Below, one piece after another: positions 29,187 through 37,124 of a stretch of 37,124 nt of DNA. Positions within the stretch are counted from its first letter, which is position 1, and each line of letters opens with the position of its first letter. Source of the stretch: Entamoeba invadens IP1 (taxonomy: Eukaryota > Evosea > Mastigamoebida > Endamoebidae); NCBI RefSeq assembly GCF_000330505.1, contig NW_004440286.1, forward strand, positions 228,067 to 265,190. The letters are read 5' to 3'. A program made the translations under genes and the position numbers. The notes under the pieces were generated by a model. It worked only from the letters and a program-made list of their open reading frames with translations. It ran no database searches and was not told where the DNA came from.

Positions 29187-30617
29187 ATTGACTCTTGCAA
29201 TTCTGGAATGGATTCCAAGTGTTCAAAATGTTCATTTTGGAAGAAGCCAAATGAAAGTGGTACCTTCTGTCAAAACTCACCAGTTTGGTGGCTAATAGTT
29301 ATTATTATAATTATAATATTATTAGTTATGGTACTCCTTATAATAGGAACATGTAAAGCGTTGTCACAACTTTTGTCTTCAATCCACAAAAAACAAGTTG
29401 AGTTGAACACAACAATATTCAATATGAAACAATCAAATGTTTCATTTACAAAATTGTCAAATGGTATTTTGGTGAACAAAACAGTTTTGGATTTTAATGA
29501 AGAAATTGCAGAACTACCGATTGGCGAAAGTACCCGACAATTAATTTGTATTGGCAATGCAAACAAAAATCCATATAAGATACAATTTTCAATAAAAGAA
29601 GAAGAGACAAAATTCACACTGAAAATAAATCCCGAACTTATTGTTTTAAAACACGGAGAAGCTTGTGAATTTGAAATATTACTCGTACCAAATTATACCA
29701 CTAAAATTGACAGTAAAATGGTAGTTATAGCAAAGAGTCTCAAAGTTCAAAAGGAGATTTATAATGATATCAAAATTGAAGGGAATGCCGCTCTTTCAAC
29801 AAGACTTGACCCAACTGAACTAATTGATAACGAAAAAGTTGGTGAAGGCAGTTTTGGAGTTGTTTATAAAGGCACTTTCAGAGGCAATTTAGTTGCAATT
29901 AAAAAGCTTAAAAATATTTCAAATGAAGAAAATGTCCTCGACGAATTTACAAAAGAAATTGAAATGCTTGATAAATTTAGATGTGATTATATTGTTCATT
30001 TTTACGGCGCCGTTTTTATTATTAACAAAATGTCTATGGTCACAGAATTTGCAAAATATGGAAGTTTAAAAGATTTGATACAGAAAGAGTCGGGTAATTT
30101 TGTTACCACACAGATGCGTTCAAAATTCATGTTAGACGCCTCGAGAGGACTTATGTATTTACACACAAACGGCATATTACATAGAGACATAAAAACTGAT
30201 AATATCTTAATCTTTTCAATAGAAAGCGGAATGGTAAACGCTAAACTGACTGATTTTGGAGCGTCGAGAAACATCAATTTGTTGATGACTAACATGACTT
30301 TCACAAAAGGTATTGGTACACCAAAGTACATGGCGCCTGAAGTACTATCAAGAGAACATTATAAAAAGTCTGCAGATATATTCTCACTTGGTGTAACGAT
30401 GTTGGAATGCTTTAAATGGGGAGAAGTCTATCCGAAGAGTGAATTTAAGTTTGCATGGGATATAGTCAATTTTGTGACAAATGGAAAACGAATTAAAAAT
30501 GACGGAACTGTCAGAAAGGACATTTTTAATATCATCCAAAATTGTTGGTGTCAAGACCAAAAAGATAGAATAAGTGCAGAAAACGTTGTGAATGCTTTAC
30601 AAACATTGGTGTTTTAA
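29187..30617 (+). pseudogene. TMK juxtamembrane, transmembrane and protein kinase part, in frame with the upstream ectodomain
   Basis: The same frame resumes after the TAA: IDSCNSGMDSKCSKCSF completes a Cys repeat. Counting from the ATG at 29208, residues 27-48 (WWLIVIIIIIILLVMVLLII) are the single membrane helix. About 95-195 is a beta-sandwich (ELPIGESTRQLICIGNANKN). Residues 210-469 are a complete kinase: glycine loop GEGSFG (212-217), K232 in VAIKK, HRDIKTDN (325-332), DFG (349-351), GTPKYMAPE and SADIFSLGVTMLE. All catalytic residues are present. TMKs are thought to sense external signals in Entamoeba; the ligand is unknown. The missing link is only the TAA at 29184-29186, so sequencing error, readthrough or a young pseudogene are all possible. 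A separate protein from the ATG at 29208 would lack a cleavable signal but could insert through its membrane helix. Confidence 0.85.
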
Positions 30618-30689
30618 CTATATTATGTTTATTATGATATAGTATAATTATATACTATAATATTGTAAAAATAGTTGGAATTTCAAAAA

Positions 30690-31599
30690 TCATAATATCT
30701 GAATTAAAAAGAGGGGGAGAGGCAAAACCGAAAAAAATTGGGTCGACCAGAAAAAGTGTCCAGAGAACATATTCAAATTGAAGTAAAACAAACAATTGAT
30801 AATCCATTGTCTTCTTCATTTTTTGGTTTCACATGATGTTACACTTTCCCCCTCTTCTGTTTGGCGAATAAGAAAAAATGAAAGATTTATTTATGCTAAA
30901 CAAATAAAACGATCAAACATGACAGATAAGCACGTTTTAGATCGACTCAATTTTTGCAAGAAACAATTGTTTAATAAAAGAATTTTAGCTCGCTGGAATA
31001 AAACACTTTAATATCGGATAAAAGCCGTTTTCTGCCTTTATTCAGATGGTAATTATGTTTGGAGAAGATAAGGTGATTTTTTAACGAAAGTAATTTTGTA
31101 GTAACTCCGAAATACAACGCGGGTGTTATGGTATGGGGTGCAATTGGCCACAATTTTAAATCAAAGTTAATGTTTTTAACTGAAAAATCTACTCAGAATC
31201 TTACGTTGAAATGCCGAAAACTTTTAAAACGTTTGAGAACACAAAAGAAGTTTATAAACATGGAATGACCTTTCAGCAAGACGGCGCACAGCCACATACA
31301 ACTCGTTCAACATTGAAATGGTTTCAGGGTATTGACTCATCATTGAGAGTCAAGTTGCTTGACTCATGGCCTGCTAACCGTCCGGATCTTAGTCCGATTG
31401 AACATTTGTGGCATTATCTTGTATTCTTATTATGAAGGTGAAGAACATCTTTTTGAACGTTGAAGAATTAAAGCAAGCACTCATTGAAGCGTGGGAATCA
31501 ATATCATTGGAAACAATAAACAATTATATTGATTCAATTCCAAAACGATTTAAATTATGCACAGATAATCAAGAAAAATTTACAAGACATTTGCTTTAA
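30690..31599 (+). mobile_element. Relic of a Tc1/mariner transposase
   Basis: Pieces in several plus-strand frames fall in transposase order. They are GRPEKVSREHIQIEVKQTI, then SVWRIRKNERFIYAKQIKRS, SDGNYVWRR, TPKYNAGVMVWGAIGHNF (about 31090-31160), FQQDGAQPHTTRSTLKWF (second D, about 31270-31325) and LDSWPANRPDLSPIEHLWHYL (E, about 31360-31420). The last piece is LNVEELKQALIEAWESISLE, ending at 31599. The QDGAQPHTT...WPANxPDLSPIEHLW block is the classic Tc1 signature. At least five stops or frame changes interrupt it, so it is long dead. It is a different lineage from the transposase at the left edge. I could not define its inverted-repeat ends. Confidence 0.85.
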
Positions 31600-33520
31600 T
31601 TTATTATTATTGGTTTTTAGAACTCAAAATTTTATTATTATTTGTATTAAAAACATTGATTTTGTTTTTTGTTTGAAATAAAATTTTAACGAAATTAATT
31701 TTTAGTATTTTGACATAAATGATTCGGATTTAATTCACTGAGATGTTTGTTGTTGTGTAATTAGCACAACTACACTGTGTGTGTTGTCTAGTAGAATATC
31801 CAATTTTTGTCCAATCAAATAACGGGATCGGGTTTTTTTGGAAAAGGCTGGTTAATATTCCAACAAAGTCCCGATATAGTACGAAAATAATTGAACGGGA
31901 TTGGTGTTTTTTTCAAAATTAAGTCAGTACTTTCAATTTTTTGTTTTTTGTTTTTTAGGAAAAATAAAAAATAAAAAACGGGACTTTAGGAAGTTTTAAA
32001 AATACTGCGGTACATACTTTTGAACTACAGTTCACAAAGAGTGATATCAAAGTCACTATAAAATTTTTTAAGTCAACATTTGCTGAATCAAGTACAACTC
32101 TACAATTAGAAGTCGGAATGGCACAAATTATCAAGTTGTCAATTAACAGTCACTTATTTACACGTCAATGCCTCTTTTAATCAATCATTTGTTGTTAAAT
32201 CGCCACGTCTTATTATACCTTTGTTGTGCTGTTTTGTTTTTATGAAAATCATTAAACAGACTTGTTAACACCACTTTTTAAATTCAATGTGTTTCACCAA
32301 AATCAGTCAATTACATTATAATTTGTAGTAAGAACAGTCAACGAAAAATATAAAATTAGAAATGTAAAAGTAAGTTAAAAATCAGTTTTCACCCATATAT
32401 TGATAGCATGTAATGGTGTTGTTGAGTATTTATAACAAGTATTTTGTTGAAATTTTTTATTTGTTAAATATTTAATATAGTATCTATTAGTTTTCAAACT
32501 AAAAATCAAACTAATAATAAGAAATTGATTAAAAAATAAAAAAAATTGATGGTCAATGGGTAAAAAACGTTATCGCTTTGCTCGGAAGTATTTTTACCTT
32601 CAGTGCACTGGCAGGACATTGATGTGATGTATTTCTGAGGTCGCGGTGAAATAAAAGACACATTCATCACACAAATTACATTTTGTTGATTTATTAATTC
32701 AAGAGAAAAAGATGATGAATCAAACACAAATTGTGTTTAACTCCTTGTCCTAGTTTTGTATGTGGTTCGCAAAAAAATCGGGTTTTTAGTTAGAAATATC
32801 TTTTACGTTATTATGACAAAGTTTGCATTTCTTTTATACGACTTTGGATAAGAAAAAGATTTAGCTGATGGCGTATATGTGTTAGAAATTGAAAAAAAAA
32901 CAACGACGGGTTAACGTCGGGTTCTAAAGCGACTGTTTATGGTTTGTCTATAACGAGACGTTGTTTATATGTGATACTACTTGACGATAGTTATGTTTTT
33001 TTTATATTTCAACTCCTATTGTGAATTGCTAAGTAAAGAAACTTAAAATTGTAAAACAATAAACAATTGTGTTACTTAAATATCTGTTTTTGTATTGGGT
33101 TTTTTTCGTGTGTATTACAATGCACATTTTCCCTCTTTTTGAATTAATGAAATTCTATTTTAAAACGTGTTTTTTTAAAACATTTTAAAGCAAAAAACAT
33201 TTGTAAAGCAAAAACGATGTTATTTTAAGTGTTAATGATAAACAAAAAATACACATTTGTTAAATATTGAAGAGTTCTTGAAAATGGAGTACTCATAATA
33301 TTCATTGGTTTGTATTATTATTTAATAACAAAAAATATAATAAACCAACTAATAACAACACACGTCAATATTATGATGCCTTTTTTTCAGCAGTCTATCA
33401 AACTTTGAATTTAATGAATTAAGAGTATGAAGAACGATCAAAGGCGCTGATCATATAAAAATTCATACTTTTTAATAAAATATCAAATAATATCACAAAT
33501 AATTATTTTAATATGGAATA
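31600..33520. other. AT-rich stretch without a convincing gene
   Basis: Mostly low-complexity. A patch at about 32560-32760 has higher complexity; on the minus strand one frame reads KCNLCDECVFYFTATSEIHH, possibly debris of a Cys-rich repeat, but it is too short to call. Near 32903 cgacgggttaacgtcggg is a short direct repeat of cg(a)cgggtt. Nothing else is seen. Confidence 0.4.
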
Positions 33521-34130
33521 AAAAAGTCGCTAAAGTGCATAGAGACGTATAAAGATTATTTAATTGTGTTTGCGTTATATGTTGACGACGAAACTTTATT
33601 GTGTAGAATTGATGAAATGACTAATTTGACAATGATAATTAGAAATAAAGACCACAACTATCAATGTAACCCTTTTCATAATCAGTATCTAGATACAGTG
33701 CCATATTCCTTATTTTTGATGAGTTTAATCTTGATAGATATCCAATTTAAGACTCTACAATGTATTGTGTGTATGATCATGAAAAAATAATTAAAATGAC
33801 GTTTTGGGAACACGTTTTATTTGGTAGATTATCCTATAATTGAAACGGATGTCTTATTCCCTCAAAATTTTTTAAAAAAGGTGGTAATAAAATTACTTGA
33901 GCACCAACATTACAATTTATAAAAGTGATGAGTGGGTTGAATTGTATTGAAGATGCTAAAAATGTTATATTATTCATACCTCGATTTAGTGTTTATGGAC
34001 AATAAAGGTCATCTGTTTATGAATAAATGGTTTGATTTGACAGCCACAACTTACAAAAATTATAACACAAGTGATGTCATTCTTTCGGTTGAAAAAAAAC
34101 GTCGCAAGACAACATAAAAGAAAATAGGAT
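33520..34130 (+). pseudogene. Decayed coding sequence of unknown family
   Basis: Several plus-strand stretches have protein-like composition, broken by stops and frame changes. They include CIETYKDYLIVFALYVDDET with RIDEMTNLTMIIRNKDHN (33520-33680), FIKVMSGLNCIEDAKNVILF (about 33915-33980) and LDLVFMDNKGHLFMNKWFDL followed by TATTYKNYNTSDVILSVEKK (about 33980-34105). The complexity contrasts with the AT-rich flanks, which suggests a dead gene. I recognise no domain. Confidence 0.3.
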
Positions 34131-35550
34131 GTGTGTTTGATTTAAGAAAGTAAAAAAAATTGATAATATTTTAATTCCAAATAAAGACCAAAAAATAGAA
34201 GTTCTTTTCTATATCTTTTAAATTATATACATTTAAAATGTGATAAATAAAAAATTGATATAAATAAAAAATGTTAATACAAAATATGAACTAATTAATG
34301 TGTTTATTTTGAAATGGGTTCAGAATTAATAAGCGTTGTTGTGTCATTTATATTTTTTGATCATTTAATTTGATATTTAATAATTTAATGATACTAACTT
34401 GTTTAAAATATTGTAATTTCGATTTTTCTTGTAATAAGACAACAAATTATCAATGTAAATATGTTATTTACAATTCAAAAATATTATTTAAAATTATGTT
34501 TAAACGAAAAATAAATGTGTTAAATTTATTTTAAAAATATATTTTGAAATCAAATTAAATTGTTTTAAAGAAAGAATAAACAAAAAATTATTGATTTAAC
34601 ATTATCTTTAGATAACTAAAATTTTATAAGTTTCAATTGATAATTATTCTAATTATCAAATTATTATGTTTTTTGTTAGTATTTCAAAGTGATAAATAAT
34701 AATATAAATACAATATAAAATTTACAATTACAATTACAACAATTAATTTTTAGTATATAAATGTTGATATTGTAATAAATAAAACACAAAACAACTTTTA
34801 ATATATGTAATTTTATTTAAATTAAAAATTTTATTTTAGAATTTTGTATTTGTGGAAAAAATACATGATTTATTTTTTCCATATTTTTAAAAAAGGAAAA
34901 AAATTAAATTAAAATAAGAAATATGATTGTATAAAAAATATTGAATATAATTATTGATACGATATGAATGTGAGAAAATATAAAAATAAATAATTATTGA
35001 AAAAAATAGGAAATTAAGAAAAATTGTAAAAAAGAATTAAAAAATATATAATGTGTATTCAAGTGATTGGATAGACTGAGAAAGTGTTTATTTAAAAGAA
35101 TGGTTATTTTTCAAAATATACGGATATTTTAACCTAATCAAACCTCAGTTTCTGCAATTTAGATATTTTAATTTTTTGTCAAAGTCTTTAAAATGCCCAT
35201 TCTTGAGAGAACCCATTCTTCAGAAGTACTGCTTTTTGGAAGTTTTATTGTATTGATTTTATTTTACATTTTTTATTTTTTGATAAAATTATAGTTTTAT
35301 ATATTATTTAAAATACAGCCAAACTTTTTTTCACGACTTAATTATTAAAAATATGTTACAAACTTTTGTTGTGGTCTAACAATGAATACTGCCAATATGA
35401 TATGCCAAATAACAATAAATTAGTGTTCCAAGTGTTTCAATATTATCAATTGATTTAGTTTATCAATATTTACGAAATATACCATCAAATTGTGTAAATC
35501 ACTGATTGTTATCAACAAAAAGACAACAAATATAAAATTGAAAATTTCAC
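34131..35550. other. AT-rich gene-free stretch
   Basis: About 1.4 kb of low-complexity A/T-rich DNA with no coding frame, RNA gene or repeat that I can support. Confidence 0.5.
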
Positions 35551-35553
35551 ATT

Positions 35554-35604
35554 CTATACATCTCATACAACTTCGATATGACAAAAGTTGTATGAGATGT
35601 ATAG
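35554..35604. repeat. Perfect 19-bp inverted repeat with a 13-nt loop
   Basis: Left arm ctatacatctcatacaact (35554-35572) and right arm agttgtatgagatgtatag (35586-35604) are exact reverse complements with 13 bases between. Such a perfect stem is unlikely by chance even in AT-rich DNA, since the arms are not simple sequence. Confidence 0.95.
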
Positions 35605-35668
35605 CATAAATACAACACGTGCTATTTATGTAAAAGATTTAATTAAATTACGAGTTGTGTGACAAAAA

Positions 35669-35718
35669 GAAGTGTACCTATGCATTTCTTGATATTTGGT
35701 ATCAAGAAATGACACTTC
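35669..35718. repeat. Second, compound inverted repeat
   Basis: Inner arms atttcttgata (35684-35694) and tatcaagaaat (35700-35710), 5-nt loop. Outer arms gaagtgt (35669-35675) and acacttc (35712-35718) also pair, with an 8-base bulge on the left. It begins 65 bases after the first hairpin and overlaps the start of a Cys-rich relic. Confidence 0.85.
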
Positions 35719-36660
35719 ACACGAATATGTCATTTTAATCAAAAATTCTAAGTACTATAAAAAAATTTCAGAATGTATCGTGGATATTTTCTGTCTTAGA
35801 ATTTCAATTGCCAAGCATCCATTGCACAAAGACAACACATTTTTTAATGAAAACATGTGTTGTCATTGTGAATATGGTTATGTTCTGTTGTATGGAATGT
35901 TTTACAAAGGCACCATAACACAATGTGATAACTCTGAATTTTTTTCATTGTTTGGGTGTTTCCGATGTGCAAATGGATATTATACCAACAACGAAAACAA
36001 ATATAGTAAATGCAACACAAATAGTACAGATTGAAAAGAGAAAACTGAGAAGTCTCGGAGTTGTATAACAAGTACAGTGTAATAAAACAGGAAGTATCAA
36101 ATTTACACTTGAAGGCATCTACAATTCATATGATGATAGAGGGCAGTGTATGTGATGTGTGGATTGGTATTATGTTTACAACAAAACGTTTCAAAAGTGT
36201 GATAATAATGTATGATTTGTAAAATGATCATATTTGTGAAATATGTAATAACAAATACTTCATGAATGTAATGGAGTTTCTGAGAGTGTGTACAACATTA
36301 CTAATTGTGGTGAAATCTCAAAGACTTTTGGGTGTTTGTGGTGCTCTGATGTGAATATCAAAAGTGGGTAGAGTTGTGTCCAATGCAAGCAAAACTGCTT
36401 ATTTTGTACAAAAGCAAGTTGGTGTGACGAGTGTCGCAACTACGCGGTGTTAAATGTTGCTGTATGTGATGGGTGATTGTAAATAAAACATTGTCTGAAT
36501 GTTGCGAACTTTGGTATATCAAAAGTGACGAAAACTTTTCTTGTGACACATTGATTACGATTTAAAATACATATGATTGTGATATTTGGATGAATATTCT
36601 TATTGTTATTATTTACGACAATTATAAGTTTTATTGGATTATTTCAAATACAATCAAATC
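35694..36660 (+). pseudogene. Relic of a Cys-rich (TMK-like) ectodomain
   Basis: Plus-strand pieces show furin-like repeat wording: MCCHCEYGYVLLYGMF and GCFRCANGYYTNNENKYSKC (35850-36020), CVDWYYVYNKTFQKCDNN (about 36155-36210), and EISKTFGCLWCSDVNIKSG then SCVQCKQNCLFCTKASWCDEC (about 36310-36440). A hydrophobic stretch (ILIVIIYDNYKFYWIIS or its frame partners, about 36595-36650) follows where a membrane helix would be. Stops and frame shifts interrupt it many times, and no kinase follows in the window. It is a third TMK-family locus, the most decayed of the three. Confidence 0.6.
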
Positions 36661-36929
36661 AATTCAAATTGGATTGTACAAATAAGGGCAATGTTTTTTG
36701 TTCTCTATGAAAAAAAGCCAATAAAACCACCAATTAACAAAATATAAGTGATTTTGTAAAAATCAACATATTTTTATGTTGATATGTCAGTACATAGATT
36801 AAAAACAAAAAACATTGTATATGGGAAAAAACCAAAAAAAAATTATTTATTTATAATAAATTAAAAAAAAATATAATTGAATGGTTCTAATACAGTGAAA
36901 ATACGTCTGAAAATGATGGGAAAATAGTT

Positions 36930-37124
36930 TAAAAATGACAGATTTTATTTTAAAAGGACAAGATTTTTAATAAAAAGGACGAATTTCGAAAGAAATGGTG
37001 ATTTTCATGAAAAAGGACAGGAATTTATTATAAAAAGGATGGGATTTTTGTTAAAAAGATGGATTTCAAGAAAATATGACAGCCATTTTTTTGAAAAAGG
37101 ATAACATTTTTAACAAAAAGGATC
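36930..37124. repeat. Degenerate minisatellite, about 20-bp period, running off the right edge
   Basis: Copies of a loose unit AAAAAGGAY(N)GGATTTTTxxx start near 36931, 36952, 36972, 36992, 37010, 37032, 37053, 37071, 37094 and 37115. Core words seen are taaaaggacaagattttt, aaaaaggacgaattt, aaaaaggacaggaattt and aaaaaggatgggattttt. Spacing is 18-23 bases. The array continues beyond the window. Confidence 0.75.

Noticed and set aside
24816..30617. Idea that TAA is reassigned as a sense codon, because the metallothionein-like gene and the TMK each have one in-frame TAA
   Set aside because: eIF5, the formin and the PDI-like gene all end normally in TAA, and the long intact genes contain no in-frame TAA.
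1..37124. CRISPR arrays, rRNA, tRNA arrays, bacterial operons or Shine-Dalgarno sites
   Set aside because: None seen. Introns, promoters and protein families are eukaryotic, and no cloverleaf with A and B boxes was recognised by eye.

Overview
The window reads as nuclear DNA of an Entamoeba, most likely an E. invadens-like species. The grounds are: (i) short introns with the GTTTGT donor in three genes; (ii) TATA / GAAC / initiator-like elements a few tens of bases upstream of ATGs; (iii) very AT-rich spacers between compact, higher-GC genes; (iv) cysteine-rich receptor-like transmembrane kinases (TMKs) of the Entamoeba type; (v) decayed Tc1/mariner-class transposons. The species is inferred, not proven. 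The standard code is in use: TAA ends eIF5, the formin and the PDI-like gene.

Layout. 1-2412 (minus) holds a broken DDE transposase whose C-terminal frame runs without a stop into an unrecognised acidic, Cys-containing reading frame that leaves the window. 3105-5579 is a formin with a 45-nt intron and no FH1 segment. 6024-11032 is one very large Roco-type signalling gene (RhoGAP-like and SAM-like segments, PH/GRAM-like and RasGEF-N-like regions, LRRs, a degenerate Roc, COR-like, then a TKL kinase), broken by frame disruptions and a 100-N assembly gap. 11279-12484 is an unrecognised 401-aa protein, convergent with eIF5 (13679-12597, minus). 14453-14868 is a small secreted one-domain PDI with an intron. 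15366-18285 is an ISWI-class chromatin remodeller with an intron. 18343-20667 (minus) is a calponin-homology plus Sel1-repeat protein.

From about 20.7 kb the window changes to AT-rich accessory DNA. It carries a TMK pseudogene (minus, about 21.3-22.8 kb), a nearly intact TMK split by one TAA (26.3-30.6 kb), a Tc1 transposase relic (30.7-31.6 kb), a relic of another Cys-rich ectodomain (35.7-36.6 kb), two hairpin-forming inverted repeats and a degenerate minisatellite at the right edge.

The most unusual item is a small, G-rich, metallothionein-like gene at 24816-25127. It has 20 cysteines in 53 codons, then a TAA, then 16 more cysteines in 49 codons in the same frame, behind a TATA box and CCAAT/CACGTG motifs. 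Its length hides it from ordinary ORF length cut-offs.

Functionally the left two thirds is housekeeping and cytoskeletal signalling: actin nucleation, Rho/Roco signalling, translation start-site selection, ER redox, nucleosome spacing and a scaffold protein. The right third is surface-receptor gene-family DNA with transposon debris around a possible metal-binding gene.
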